Positions 24,131-36,450 of a stretch of 64,000 nucleotides of DNA are shown here, one piece after another. A program made the translations under genes and the position numbers. The number at the start of each line of letters is the position of its first letter. Position 1 is the stretch's first letter. Source of the DNA: Imbricaverruca yamaguchii. Taxonomy: Eukaryota; Arthropoda; Thecostraca; Neoverrucidae. The notes under the pieces were generated by a model. The model was not told the DNA's origin. It made no database searches and was given only the letters and a program-made list of their open reading frames with translations. The DNA is taken from positions 719,501 through 783,500 of the forward strand of contig JAOTOL010001600.1 of the NCBI GenBank assembly GCA_034440575.1. The letters are read 5' to 3'.

Positions 24131-25496
24131 AGATAATTTCACACAGTAGCATTCCAAATATCGGGCTATACACATGACACGCAAATCCCAGATTCTGTTT
24201 GTTCGTTAGCCCTCATTAGCGACATAATACCGGTGGCGCCGCTCTGGTTGCGGGCTTGTGAAGGAACACCACCAGAGTGGGCTTGCTCTGATTAATGTTA
24301 TATTCTGGTTTATAGAGAAGGTGCAAGTGCTTACCAACGGTCAAATTTGAACAACATTGAAACAAGCTGTCTTATGGTGTGTAGTTCGTTACATTATCAA
24401 ATTATTTCACTCTGGCATTTCGCCCTTAAAGTGGAATGGGAGCAATTGGCCACCTAACATCCTGTGATAAAATCGCGTCACACATCTGCGTGATGTGCTG
24501 ACAAATTCCAATGCTCTGAACTAAACGAAAATAGAACGTACTACATTTTTATATCACCTTGAATAACTTCATGAAGACTTAACCCTGTCACTTTTGAACA
24601 TAATTACAAAATGTGTCCCAAATTACCACGAACTACTTTAAATTGTACATTCTACATTACCGAATTAATTTCCAATGGTCTCAAATAACCCGACATAAAC
24701 TCAGCTGCCATTTGGCGCCATATCCCGCTACTTTATAGATATTTAACAAGGTCATGTTTGTACACAATTCCAGAATTTGTCTCGAACATGATATTCTATT
24801 CCATCAAGTTAAATATTCATCTTTTCTACATTAGCGAATAATTTCCGATGGTCTCAAATCAACTGACATATAATCACCTGCCTTCTGACTAGATACTCGA
24901 CTACTTTTATAGAAAACTAACACCGTCATTATTTACCTCTCCACAGTTAGTCAAATGTAGATACAAATAGTCGCCGCTTGGAATCTCGTACGCGTCACAA
25001 CAGTGAACGGTGAATTCAGACATGTCCAAAAGAGCAGTGTGTAGACGTGTTAGCGAGAAGCACAAATTTCGCAAAAAATTGCAACAGTAAAGGACCGTCG
25101 ATTCAAATCCGAACCGTTCTATTTTTCGTGAACCGATCTATGGGAATAGACTGCGCGAATGATTTTCTGAAAGCATCAGTCATTGTTCAATGTCATCCAC
25201 GAGTCACTACGCGCAGGAATTGGTTCAGTCCACCTATTATGCCGACTGCTCAGCACACTATATTCTTGCCATTCTCTGTCACCCCTCTCACGCAGCCAGT
25301 TCGGATCACCTAAAGTCCACAAGCCCTTAAGCCCAAGTAATCAATAAATCAATCAATTGGATCACCGAAAACTGACGGAGGAATACGTTTAACCCATCCT
25401 GACATCGGGGCCCAGAACATTACCAGTCGTAGAATTGTTGAGATCATGCATAAAACACCCACAAAGCATCAGAACCACTACCAAGTAGCACCTGAA
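24131..25496. other. No recognisable gene; includes the outer part of module C copy 1
   Basis: From about 25050 the sequence is weakly related to 34900-35300 and 37230-37450. The rest is AT-rich and unassigned. Confidence 0.35.
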
Positions 25497-25560
25497 TTTA
25501 TATATTTATTAGGGCTTTAGGGCGCATCGACCGCATTGGTCATGTAGCGCCCATAAGCAA
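25497..25560 (-). mobile_element. Micro-SINE copy with TSD and paralogous empty site
   Basis: The core GGGCTTTAGGGCGCATCGAC to TAGCGCCCAT lies between CACCTGAA at 25489-25496 and 25561-25568. The paralogous module at 37440-37460 reads ACCAAGAAACACATGAAACT without the insertion, which gives an empty site. Confidence 0.8.
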
Positions 25561-25865
25561 CACCTGAAACTTGCCTTTGTTGTTCTCCCTCATCCATCAG
25601 AGGCGCATGTTAGGAAGCTCCTTAACACGTCGATGCCTTTTCTGGCGGTTGTGGGTTGCGAGCGATTGCACTGTTTGCGTAAACATGCAGCTGGGGACAG
25701 ACGACAGGCTCAAAAATACAATTAGCGAAGTGAGGAACTTCAGCAAAATCATATTTTTATATTTTACATATCACCACGAAGAAGCAGACACCGAGTGAAG
25801 TCAACACACATTTCCGATTCAGGGTAACATCAACTTGAGTTAGGCACATCGTAGCAGACGTCAAT

Positions 25866-26023
25866 CTTACACCAGAACGAAATGTGTGAGGATTACGGGG
25901 CCGGGCAGACATTCAGTCGCGCAGCACGGAATTATCCACCAAACTACTGTTCCTGTACTTGCCTGAGTGCCATGCTTGGTAACCACATTGCACCCAAATA
26001 TTACAGGTTGCATGGCGGCTGCC
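25866..26023. repeat. Module C core, copy 1 (exon-like, conserved)
   Basis: This 156-158-bp block is almost identical at 35611-35766 and 37753-37909, although the sequence on both sides has diverged strongly. On the plus strand it follows a TTACACCAG acceptor-like site and encodes a small cysteine-containing peptide (NYCSCTCLSAM... GGC) that ends at a stop within eight codons. On the minus strand one frame is open in all three copies (FGCNVVTKH..., IPCCATECLPG) and ends at a GTAAG donor-like site. Which strand is used cannot be settled from sequence alone. Confidence 0.8.
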
Positions 26024-26650
26024 CCGATAACAGCTTGGCATCATAATTCCAATCTGATCGTTCGCATTGATTCACACCGAAAAAAAACCACAAGGTAATA
26101 CAAGGTAACACTACAATCATTGGCAACGGTAATAATAAAATACAACGGTGACAAGATATTGAGGCATCTCGTGCACGTAGCGATGGCATGCGAGAACACG
26201 TGACCTTGATGGAATATGCGGGGCACGCCGACTGCAATGCCATTTGCAATAGTTTTGCAATGGCAATAGTAATTGTTTCCGCCGTCGCTATAGGATGTCC
26301 CACGTACACAAGTATTCCCCTTACTGGTGCATCCTGATATTAACGCCACGGGTAAACTGCAACACTTCACATCGGATACGAAGCTGAAGAGCGTTCCAGA
26401 TTGTACGGCCTGTGATTGACGACCTAAAGCTGCTGGACAGGAGTGAGCCTGGCCACTGTCATACACCCCATCAATAGCAAAACGCTATGCAGAGTTGAAC
26501 TCGAAACGTCTGCGGGAGTTCCGTTTGCACTTTTGGCGCAAAAAAGCAAGATTACGACATACCATAAATATTATAATGATGTAACAAGAAACCATGATAT
26601 TGGGAGGGGGATCACTTTCACTATAATACTACAATACTGATGTCAATTGT

Positions 26651-26872
26651 GGTTATTGGTGTTTACGGCACGCCGACCGTTGAGTCGTGTAGCGTCGCCA
26701 ATCTCTCACGCTGATTGGTCGCGGACGAAGAGTAGCGACAGGCGAGACCCACAACCCTGGTTCGTTGGTTATTGGAGTTTAGGGGCGCATCGACTGCCGA
26801 GGCCATGCAGCGCCCATACCCACAACCTTTCGATTGTGAGACGTGCAATTTACCCCTAGACCACTCGTCCCC
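26651..26872 (-). mobile_element. tRNA-derived SINE, interrupted by a micro-SINE
   Basis: Read on the minus strand, a tRNA-like head (TGGTCTAGGGGTAAATTGC as box A, GGTTGTGGGT... with box B disrupted) is followed by a body containing GCGTCGCTAC-like sequence and a tail CCGTAAACACCAATAACC. The interruption at 26757-26817 splits the region just downstream of the head. Confidence 0.75.
26757..26817 (-). mobile_element. Micro-SINE nested in a SINE, 10-bp TSD
   Basis: A 61-bp insertion is flanked by perfect direct repeats ACCCACAACC at 26747-26756 and 26818-26827. Uninterrupted relatives at 36228 and 44130 show a single CACAACC-type sequence at this point, so they serve as empty sites. Confidence 0.9.
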
Positions 26873-27279
26873 TGATGCCAAGTGTATTTTATAGCAAATT
26901 CAGCATGAATCGAGTCACATTCTACGGTTCGATCTGTTGACACCAACCGGACTTTTTGCTGGAATTTTCTAGTTAAGTCCGGATTTTAAAACCTGTACAT
27001 GCTGAAGGTGTACGAGACAACAAATACCATTGGTAATCTACGGTTTTCCGCGATTACCATGCCACACACCTTCGCAATGCATCAAATTTTCAAATGCATA
27101 GAAATAATTTTCCGGGAGTCGCAATGGGCACCACAAGCTGCGTGCCGATTATCATAAGTGTTTTGTCATATAGCTTGCATTGGTTAAACAATTATAGTGA
27201 CTGCTAATACTTATTGATTTACAAATGCAAAAAATACATCGACTAGAACCGGACAATGTGATCAGAACTGACTAGAACC
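26873..27279. other. No recognisable gene
   Basis: AT-rich sequence with nothing supported. Confidence 0.3.
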
Positions 27280-27798
27280 GAACTTTCTCCCAGAGTAATT
27301 TGGCCAGCTCAAGTTTCGTTAAGCCCATTCTGCAGGCGCCATGAAAAACAGTCTGGGTCATTGCGCTTCCCGCACCAAAATCACAAACTAGCCATGTCTT
27401 CTGACTCAGAGCTAACAGACTTAGTGGACTCGAGCTCCGTAAGGCTAGTCTTGTTCTGGAAGCACGAGCAGGACCAAATATCTCGGCATCCATCTCAATT
27501 ACGACTACAATCAATACAAAACACCACCAACAAATTTGACCGCTTCGGTTTCCACTGCTCCCAAAATTGAAACGATATTATATAGTCAAATGAAGCATTG
27601 TCATACCTTAGCTGTTGCCCGGTTAATTCTCGACAACAGAAAGTTGCCGTCCGATTTTCACGTCAGGGTGTACCACACCATGGAAGCTGCCTCTCATTGG
27701 GTCTGGGTAACACCAGAGCAGACACCGAAAGGGACACCAATCTTACGAAGCTCAAACCTTCCGGAAATATGTTAATGATGCGCGATGTAAACATCGCG

Positions 27799-27829
<31 letters not shown>

Positions 27830-28483
27830 TCCAGCAATGCACATCCCGTCCACATTTGCTAAAAACATGGGGTGGCCCTTCCGCGCCGACGAGAAGTGCA
27901 ACACGGAAAAATATAATCGTGGAAAGCACTCACCTTAGCTTTGTCGACACCAGGTCACAATATCTCGCAATGAGTTAAACCGAGCCAAGGCTTTTCGTCT
28001 ACTTGCTCAACCAGGTCGCTGAAACAAACACCGACAGTTAACCATTGATATTTGGTCGAAGGAATGTTACGTACTCGAGAGGCTCAGACAGCCAAGGGAA
28101 CATTGGTAAAATCAGAGATCATAATTAATTGCATGTATGTCATCACGAAAAAAACGGCAAAAACGACAATGAACTAATTCCCAACTTACGTTTACACATA
28201 TTCCCGCTTTGTTCGATGAAGATGGCGCACTCGTGGATTCACCGTAGGACTCCGTCAGTTCATTCTGGGGATACACATGCAGCTTAGCAAACGCCATCGC
28301 AGCAGAGCAGTGCCGAAGTCGTATACGAGAACAGGCCAAGGCTGATTGTACCCGCGTCGACGAATATGAACCGCTTACACCGATTAAAACAGGCCAAGAC
28401 TCAAAGCTACCTGTTGAGTAAAACTTGTCCATCAATTGACAACGTGGACACACCACACGCATTGGTATCAAATACCTAATAGG
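27280..28483. repeat. Local duplication module A, copy 2
   Basis: Part 27829-28483 is nearly identical to 31246-31901, and the rest is related to copy 1. On the minus strand it contains exon-like blocks with good splice signals. One block ends in GTAAAC followed by GTAAGTTGG at about 28185, giving a 74-codon frame that includes FAKLHVYPQNELTESYGE. Another is bounded by GTTTCAG and by AAG followed by GTGAGTGC at about 27930. The product is unknown, and stops occur in some blocks, so it may be a pseudogene or an untranslated exon set. Confidence 0.75.
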
Positions 28484-29112
28484 CGTATGCATCCGAAGAC
28501 ACGACCGGTAGTGGAAGCTGGAAAAAAAACGTTGGAGATGTTTGTGGACATGAGATAATATGGGTGCACGATTCAGGAAGCGAGTCTGAGGTAATCCACT
28601 GTGTTTGTGAATATTAGATATGATACTGCAGAAAAAATGCTGCTTAGAAAAGCTTGATATCGCTGGTCACTGGTATAAAATATACGGGTTTGGGCAGAGC
28701 AGTGTTGTTTTCCATTCAAAATATGCGGAAGGTGTGTATACCACAATCTGAATAGTCAAAATTAATTGGTCCGGAGTGAGTAATTAATATAGTAGCTACA
28801 TGTTCATTTATTGCGGGGACATAGAAGAGGGAATCGCAGAGCCGAACGCCTCCTCTTCTTTGCTTTTTATGGTGCCCTTGTGTTCGTAGGAATGTGTTGT
28901 ATCTCGCCTGTCGTCGCCCTTTGTGCCCATTTTCCAAGAATGTGTACCGTCTTTTCACACTATATCATATCCCTCCTAAGTTACTATTTCATCACGCGGG
29001 CATTCCCAAAACTAGCTACAAACAAAACAACCACATGCGTTTATTCTAGCTAGTTTCCCCTTTTCGAAATACAATGATTCTAAAATTTGATTTAGTCACC
29101 ATCCAAATCCTG
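28484..29112. other. No recognisable gene
   Basis: AT-rich and unassigned. The right end is the left TSD of the micro-SINE that follows. Confidence 0.3.
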
Positions 29113-29178
29113 TGTGTGTGTGTGTGTGTGATTGTGGTTTTAGGGCGCATCGACCATGGTTGGTCAGTCAGCGCCCAT
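29113..29178 (-). mobile_element. Micro-SINE copy with (CA)n tail and 13-bp TSD
   Basis: It is flanked by perfect 13-bp repeats CATCCAAATCCTG at 29100-29112 and 29179-29191. Read on the minus strand it begins ATGGGCGCTGACTGACC and ends in ACCACAATCACACACA, so the tail has expanded as a CA repeat, as SINE tails often do. Confidence 0.88.
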
Positions 29179-29931
29179 CATCCAAATCCTGGTGCGTTGA
29201 AGTTGACAACCAGGGGTGCCTATATGCATGAGAGAGCACTTGTCTCTGTTGTCGAGCTGTAATTACATATATGTAAAATGCCAGAGGCCACATACACGGT
29301 AAAGATGCAACTCAGAAGCGGCGCAGTCTGTGTTGGAGCAGGATGCAGGGCTCACACCTATGGTGCCCCTTACTTGGATCCTGCCACAACTGAGTGGGCG
29401 CTGACTTTCAGCCAACGTGCAAGACGGAGAGCACAGGTGACAACACATCTCGGCTGATCCATCACGGCTTGTCCATGGTGGAGAACCATGCATGCCGATC
29501 TGCACCATCGCCACCCCGGACAAGGTGTGGTGACTGTTTATCTGTATAACGAGCACACCCTACAGCTCACTAAATACTTTTTGTCTTGGATTTAGTCCTG
29601 TTCTAACGCTTCATATTGGAATCATCTATATATGATACTTTGCCATGCAGTACTTTAGAACAGACCCTGAGCCATAACAATGCACTCACGCAAATGTTTT
29701 ACATTTATGTTTGTACCATGTGCAGGTATTTATGTTTTCGCATTCATTCATCAGCAACCATTACAAGCCCTAACATTTGGCCAATTAATGGCTGTCAAAC
29801 TGTGCATCGCATACGGTTTGCACTGTTTATAAACTGACAGCGACCAGCTAGCTCCACCATCAGCTCAGATTTGGTTGGTAATTGTTTTTCAAATCTCTCT
29901 CCCTCACCAGTCCCTCTCCCTTACCCTCTCT
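29179..29931. other. No recognisable gene
   Basis: Nothing is supported. The 3' part becomes CT-rich. Confidence 0.3.
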
Positions 29932-29984
29932 TGGGCGCTAAATGACCTTGTAGTCGGCGCGCTCTTAAGCCCAAAATCAATCAA
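29932..29984 (+). mobile_element. Micro-SINE copy (53 bp) with 14-bp TSD
   Basis: It begins TGGGCGCTAAATGACC and ends CCCAAAATCAATCAA. Perfect 14-bp direct repeats CCCTTACCCTCTCT lie at 29918-29931 and 29985-29998. Confidence 0.9.
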
Positions 29985-31245
29985 CCCTTACCCTCTCTCT
30001 CTCTCGGTCTCTCTCTCTCCCTATCCCTCTCTTCCTCTCGAACACAAATTTATCGTGCATGACTCCCAACCATTTTATCTAAAACATACAAACATCAATC
30101 AACACTACATAGCTTATTTAAGACTAGTGTGAATAACTTGCGGTGCTCAACTAGATACAGTCAGCCACCAAATTATGTACAAGTGAACCCTTACTATTGC
30201 TGGTCACTGGAAACGTAGGCTGTGCCGCTTCACAGTGATCATCGGCAGGGAGTACTGTACTCCTATATAGTTAGGCGTTAAGTGACAGTCTACCAGGTTG
30301 GCCACGGGCCAGTGTCGAGGTCAGGAGTACGTGTTTGCGGTCGTCACATGGCCACTTCTCCGGCAGTCATGAAATGAGAGATGCTAGTCTATCCTCGGAC
30401 AAATGACACTGGCGGTTCAGTGGGTAGGATACAATTGGACTCCTGTTGATAAGAAACAATTGATCGCTATGGATTTCGGACTTCGGCAACACACAGAATG
30501 AGCTGGATACGCTGGAAAGAGCTCAGTTGCGAAAGGTGTAGCGAAATTGGAAGTTACGATATCGATGAAGTATTCTCTTGTCTCGAAATATGGATACATT
30601 TTCCAACTCTTAGACTTGTGTTCTCACCTCAGATAAATTTGACAAATGGATTAATTACTTGACTTAATTGCGCCGGTTTCACGGGGAATACAAGTTGTTG
30701 AGCGTATGTGATATGTTGCATAGCATATATTATTGTATACATCGTGCACTGTGTGGCATGCGAGACATTCAGATGTTCATGCAATGAAAATATTTCGTCA
30801 AGCGCAAACCATCCAACTTAGTTTGCAGGTAGATACTTCTAAGTTACCTTGCTTCAGCACCAAATGCAACCGGCACATCCGTGATTTTTTATTTGTGAAA
30901 CTACGTTTAAGTATTTGAAGATGAAGCAGCGTCTAATGCCATATTTTGTATGTTAGATTGGATCGTGGGCAGCATACATAATGCCTCGTAGGGTCAGTGT
31001 AATACACTTTCCAGGAATAAGGTGTACTATACTATGCTGCCCATACGAAGTCGATCTTGTCCAGTGATCAGTGATCCACGTTCAGTGCGACCGGACTTCC
31101 GAAGATATATATTGGACCGAGGCTGCACAGACTTCAATGCCGTACTTTTTGAAAACTGTCGGAGACAATGGACAACTAATTTGCACGCATCGGGATCGTT
31201 TACCAGATCAAATGTATATATTAGCAGAGTGTGCGTGTGTGTGTG
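29985..31245. other. No recognisable gene; CT-rich tract at its start
   Basis: A CT-rich run spans about 29985-30045. The remainder has no supported feature. A (TG)n run at 31230-31245 marks the start of the near-identical module A duplication. Confidence 0.35.
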
Positions 31246-31901
31246 TTCCAGCAATGCACATCCCGTCCACATTTGCTAAAAACATGGGGTGGCCCTTCCG
31301 CGCCGACGAGAAGTGCAACACGGAAAAATATAATCGTGGAAAGCACTCACCTTAGCTTTGTCGACACCAGGTCACAATATCTCGCAATGGGTTAAACCGA
31401 GCCAAGGCTTTTCGTCTACTTGCTCAACCAGGTCGCTGAAACAAATGGCGACAGTTAACCATCGATATTTGGTTGAAGGAATGTTACGTACCCGAGAGGC
31501 TCAGACAGCCAAGGGAACATTGGTAAAATCAGAGATCATAATTAAATGCATGTATATCATCACGAAAAAACGGCAAAAACAACAATGAACTAATTCCCAA
31601 CTTACGTTTACACATATTCCCGCTTTGTTCGATGAAGATGGCGCACTCGTGGATTCACCGTAGGACTCAGTCAGCTCATTCTGGGGATACACATGCAGCT
31701 TAGCAAACGCCATCGCAGCAGAGCAGTGCCGAAGTCGTATAAGAGAACAGGCCAAGGCTGATTGTACCCGCGTCGACGAATATGAACCGCTTACACCGAT
31801 TAAAACAGGCCAAGACTCAAAGCTACCTGTTGAGTAAAACTTGTCCACCAATTGACCACGTGGACACACCACACACGCATTGGTATCAAATACCTAATAG
31901 G
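31246..31901. repeat. Local duplication module A, copy 3
   Basis: This 656-bp segment is nearly identical to 27829-28483 with only scattered substitutions and small indels, in the same orientation, 3.4 kb away. Both copies begin at a (TG)n microsatellite. The exon-like minus-strand block with the GTAAGT donor is intact in both. Confidence 0.92.
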
Positions 31902-32714
31902 ACGCACAAACACAAAGTTTGAACAAGGAACAGTGGGAGGTTCACCAAAAGTAATAAACACAGTGCCGCTCGGTGGTTGATCTGCTTAGGGCTCAACGAT
32001 TACGACGGTCATTTTGTGCTGACAAACGGACCTGCTATACTGTGGTTGGACGAGTCTTAGCTCCTATGATGGGACGATGTTAAAATTTACTTCTTGAAAC
32101 TAGGTCGGGGATGTTCACAGATACAGTCATTTGCAACCACTCGTTGCAGTGACATGCGAACACTTCGGACCAGAAAATATTTGCGGCATACATGCTCCAA
32201 TACCGAGCAGCCAACTAGCACGTGACATACTGTGAGTGAGGTGGAAGAGCGTGGGCAAAGACGGCGGCCAATTTCCGTTAACAGCAACACCTCCGCCATA
32301 CTACTTACAGATGACAGCAACTTTATGTATGAGTTATAGTCTTCGGGTGGCCATCCCATGTCATATCGCACGAATGAGGCGGCGCTGAAATCCAGTACGG
32401 AGGACAGCACAAGTAACAAAATTCTGTTTATGGTTAAATTGTATAGAATATACATGATACCTCGGTATATCTAAACTCGCGATTTCAAGTGGTATGTACA
32501 AATGTCATGATATAGCATACAAGTCCGGAGGAATATAGTCATACAAATTGAGAGTTGAGTCTATTTGAAGGCGTGCAATGTGCTGAATGTAGTTCCATTT
32601 TAATTGCCTATCAAATTAACCGGGAAAAAACATTGCCCTTACATACAGACATTCGAACAAATGTTGACATCATGTGACACCTGACCTTGCGTCATTTCTC
32701 TTTGACAAACCTGC
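31902..32714. other. No recognisable gene
   Basis: A 122-codon minus-strand frame (32087-32455) is open but has no motif I recognise and no partner copy. Confidence 0.3.
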
Positions 32715-32767
32715 TGGGCGCTATATGATCGCTGCAGTCGTTGCGCACTTTAGGTCCAAATAATAAC
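32715..32767 (+). mobile_element. Micro-SINE copy (TSD unclear)
   Basis: TGGGCGCTATATGATCGC, GTTGCGCACTTTAGG and CCAAATAATAA follow the consensus order. No clean direct repeat flanks it. Confidence 0.65.
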
Positions 32768-33494
32768 CCAGAATGCTCATTAGATTGCCATTTTTGGCGT
32801 TAAAAATTACCGCCAACGTATATCCTCCGTGCAATACGGTAAAACGACGCAATTCACCTTAATGAAACAGTAGCTTCCACCATCCTTACAATGAGATATC
32901 GGATTGTGCATATCCACTAAATAGCATGATTTTGGTGCGTACGCGTTGCAACTAATTGGTGGCACTTTTGTAACAAAAATTTTCACTCGTTCCCGGTCAA
33001 TTATTTTATGATTTAAACATAAAATACGCACGAGAATACAACATATATTAGAAGCTACTGAAAACTTCCTATTCCTGCGTCTACTAGTCGGGCGTTGACA
33101 TGAACAAGGCGATACCTAAAGGGCGCTACTTGTAGGGCTGGGGCCGGGCTGCCGGGGGTTCGTGGCACGGCCAAGCGGGGGTTCATAGCATAGTACTAAT
33201 GCTACGTAGCCTATATTCGACAATAACACCAATTGTTCTTTAAGTCGAGTGCTTTCATAAGACCGAAGCGGCGCAGACGATTGCATGGCATGTTGGTTAT
33301 GGTGAACAAAGGATGACAAAACGCCCAACGAACATTATAGTTATGGATTCGCAATCCCGTAGCGTGGTGCAAGCATTAATGCGTGCATCGTGCCGTAAAT
33401 TATTGAGAGCTTACATTAATCAACGCTCCTTCATGTTCACGCCTTTAGTTTCTTTGGTGCTCGGTAATGCACTATTAATCCGCGTAATTTTAAT
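32768..33494. other. No recognisable gene
   Basis: Nothing is supported. Confidence 0.3.
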
Positions 33495-33669
33495 CTGTCT
33501 ACTTGGTTCTTCACGACGCACTTTATGCAAGTTCACGGCTAATGGCGCCACACACACGCTGTTTCGCCGGTGGGCCGCGGCATTGGGAAATGTCCCGAGC
33601 GGAGCTAGTGCCGAACCCGGGACCTTTGGTACTCAGAGCCCAACACCTTAACTACTCGGTCATCCCGCC
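33495..33669 (-). mobile_element. tRNA-derived SINE (Ser/Leu-like head)
   Basis: On the minus strand it starts GGGCGGGATGACCGAGTAGT (box A-like), continues with GGTCCCGGGTTCGGCACTAG (box B-like) and then the body CGGCCCACCGGCGAAACAG. The body is shared with 16866-16966. tRNA-Ser-like SINEs of this layout are known from ticks (Ruka family), and similarity to Ruka is plausible but not verified. Confidence 0.75.
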
Positions 33670-33792
33670 CTAACTTTGATGTTCCGTTTCACCGTTACGT
33701 CAGTTCTAAATATCTACCGAACCAAATCTGAGTGAATACTGTGAGCAACTTCCGTACAAGTGAAGAAAAAAAATCCGTGCTTCAAAAGACCT

Positions 33793-34175
33793 GAATCACA
33801 ACCTACCAGGCCAGCAAGGTGCAGACAGGAAACCAAGCCCCGCCGCGGGTTACTTGCTGGACGTGTCGACCTTGCCTCATGCCAGAATGCCAGCATGCAC
33901 GGCCTGCAATGGGTGTAGAGCAACGATGTCACATCACAACGTAAACGAACTGATTTTGTTCCGTTACACATAAATCAGACAATGGTCAACTTTCAACAGC
34001 AGATGGGCACACCAGTGGGTTCAGCCATTTCTGGCTCTGGTGCGAGCTCCCAACTTCAAACGCGAGCCAAAAATCATCATCAAAGATGTGAAGTACATGC
34101 CACTTTCATAGCATCGCCAATCCCAACTTCGGTTCAAGAAATGATGGAACCAATCGAAGTTCATCATTCACAGAT
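33793..34175. repeat. Local duplication module B, copy 2
   Basis: This is the partner of 23735-24130 with high identity. A plus-strand 111-codon frame (33982-34317) opens here but is interrupted early in copy 1, so it is unlikely to be conserved coding. Confidence 0.85.
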
Positions 34176-34848
34176 ATCAGCATTCTCAACACGGCAAACA
34201 ACTTTACAGTTTCATTTCAGATGTCGCGGTATGCACATCACGGCGTGCATATTCCCGTTTATGCTTGTCAAGGAAGAGCGGTTCAATCACATATATCTAA
34301 ATGTGTACCGGAGGTAACAACATACATACAAACACAACGGACCTGTGCAGCATGTTTCAGTGCTTATTTCAGAAGCACGCGACTAGTCTGGTGCTGAATT
34401 ACATGAGGGAATTGAGAAAGTGAGCCTGGGACGCGGAGAAGACATTCGATATTAGTAAGAATGAATGAAGAACGGCATAGGCTTCAGAGCGCACCGACTA
34501 TGTAACTGCGCTTCAAAATCTTGGGCGCAAGTTACTATCCAATTTGGTGTTCGTCATCGGACTTCCTCCGAGCAGATCAGATCAGACCTTTGTTCAGCCA
34601 GAGAACCACGGAGCAGACGTGGGCAATGTTAATCATTGTTTCACTGATAAATTGTGCACCATGCATTTACCGGGTGAATGCTAATCGCAGGTAATCGGAT
34701 CACAAGTGGCCTGCTTCAAGCATATTACGACATCGGTTAGTGCCCACAACGGCGTAAATCGAATGGGGAATACAGACCTCCCTCAGAGTGGCGTACGCGC
34801 CACAGCGTTGAAGGCTTCATGCAGAAGAGCATGAAAGAGCAGTGATGT
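34176..34848. other. No recognisable gene
   Basis: Nothing is supported. Confidence 0.3.
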
Positions 34849-34904
34849 TAGTTGTTTGAGATTAAGGACGCATCGACTGCGTCGGTCATGCAGCAAGGAG
34901 CATG
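34849..34904 (-). mobile_element. Micro-SINE copy, altered 5' end, 8-bp TSD
   Basis: The core GATTAAGGACGCATCGACTG to GGTCATGCAGC is flanked by AGTGATGT at 34841-34848 and 34905-34912. The terminal GCGCCCA is replaced by unrelated bases. Confidence 0.6.
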
Positions 34905-35543
34905 AGTGATGTAAAATACGCGCTAGCGAGGAGCATAGACATCGCACAATTTACAAGTAAAGTACTATTTGGTTCAAATGCCACATTTTTTCTTGGGGGG
35001 GGGTCCACAGACCTATGTAATGAGAACGATCGAATGAGTCACTTGCTGGCCTGGTAGGGATTGATTCAGTGTGCCTGTTATGCGGACCACACCGTAACCT
35101 TTCCATTTTCTGCCATTATTTCAGGCAGCCGGTCCGAATCACTTCAAACGTATTTCAGCCAATTACTGTCCATCCTGACAACGGAGTCGTTAGTCAAATA
35201 GTGATATTGTTGAGATCATGCACAACATCCTCGAAGCATTGGTACTATTACTCAGTAAAACTTGCCTATATTGTTCTCTCTTATCCATCCGGGGTGCATG
35301 CCCGAAAGCTTCATCGCACATAGATGCCTTTCTCGCCGACCGCGGGTCTCTGAATTGCAGAGTTGATGCGAAGTCATGAACCTACAGAAAGCACGACAGG
35401 GTCAAGACTACGACGAGCGACGTGAGGAAGTTCCGCAAAATAGCATACTAATACGTGGTGTATCACCACGAAGTAGGTACCGAGTGAAGTTGATTCAAAG
35501 CACCACTAACTTGAGTTAGGCACATTGCAGCCAGGACATCAAT

Positions 35544-35594
35544 TTGTTATTTGGGCTCTCGGGCGCTTCGACCAGAACTGGTCATTCGCGGCCA
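35544..35594 (-). mobile_element. Micro-SINE copy inside module C copy 2
   Basis: TTATTTGGGCTCTCGGGCGC to GGTCATTCGCGGCC lies between blocks that are contiguous in the other two module C copies (near 25862 and 37750). Those copies act as empty sites, although the duplication itself is imperfect. Confidence 0.7.
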
Positions 35595-35610
35595 AGACAA
35601 GACAATTAAA

Positions 35611-35766
35611 CTTACACCAGAACGAAATGTGCGAGGATTACGGGGCCGGGCAGACATTCAGTCGCGCAGCACGGAATTATCCACCAAACTACTGTTCCTG
35701 TACTTGCCTGAGTGCCATGCTTGGTAACCACACGGCACCCAAATATAACAGGTTGCATGACGGCTG
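35611..35766. repeat. Module C core, copy 2
   Basis: It has only a handful of differences from copy 1. Both the plus-strand peptide frame (MCEDYGAGQ... stop after CSD) and the minus-strand frame are open. The sequence at 35330-35480, on the minus strand, is related to a hydrophobic NFLTSLVVVLTL frame also seen at 25685-25765, but with a one-base shift relative to its ATG. Confidence 0.85.
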
Positions 35767-36227
35767 CTCAGATTAATAGCAGCTTTGCTTCATATTTCAG
35801 ATCACTCATTTATTCGCATTGGGTAAATTAGCACCCAACTAACAACACTCACTACCAACCTCAAGGACTCCACAATCCTCCACAATCCTCGACAACGGCC
35901 GAGGCTGGCAGGCGAAGCGCTATCAGTACCAAGAGTATCTCGAGCAGGGCGACGAAATCGATACATTTATATCTGCAACAGGAAGCATGACACTGATGAA
36001 CTGTGCATCACATATTCATAGGGTGCGAGGGTGTTGCAATAAACGGTAACAACAGCTGTGTGATTTCATGGCAAGAAATGCTTCGACAACTTTGTACTTG
36101 GCAGCTTTGTCATAAATATTTCCAATTAACCAGTCAAGGAAGTGCTGCAACATTGTGGTAGGTCCCCGACTTTGATCCATGAACCTATCATTCCTGAAAC
36201 AATTATCGCGTACGCTTAGGTGATAAT
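35767..36227. other. Diverged extension of module C copy 2
   Basis: Weak similarity to 37910-38290 continues here. The minus strand has a hydrophobic signal-peptide-like frame (VALLEILLVLIALRLPASA) at about 35880-35965, without an in-frame ATG in the same block. Confidence 0.4.
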
Positions 36228-36385
36228 TATTGGTTATTGGTATTTTTAACGACACATCGACCGTTGAGTCATGCAGTGTCGCCAATGTCCGATTGGTCGC
36301 GGGCGAAGAGTAGCGACAAGTGAGACTCGAACTCACAACCTTTCGATTGTGAGACGAGCAACGTACACCTAGACCACTAGTCCCC
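36228..36385 (-). mobile_element. tRNA-derived SINE
   Basis: On the minus strand the head reads GGGGACTAGTGGTCTAGGTG and then GTGAGTTCGAGTCTCAC (box B). A body with GCGACAC and a tail AATACCAATAACC follow. Imperfect flanking repeats (ACGCTTAGGTGA / ACGCTGATGTGA) suggest a target duplication. Confidence 0.82.
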
Positions 36386-36450
36386 TTACGCTGATGTGAA
36401 CTTTGATGCGAAGATTCACCGTACAAAGGTTTATTACGGTTAACGGTTAT

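Noticed and set aside
33714..34317. Coding genes in module B on either strand
   Set aside because: The two copies differ by frame-breaking indels on both strands, so no frame is shared.
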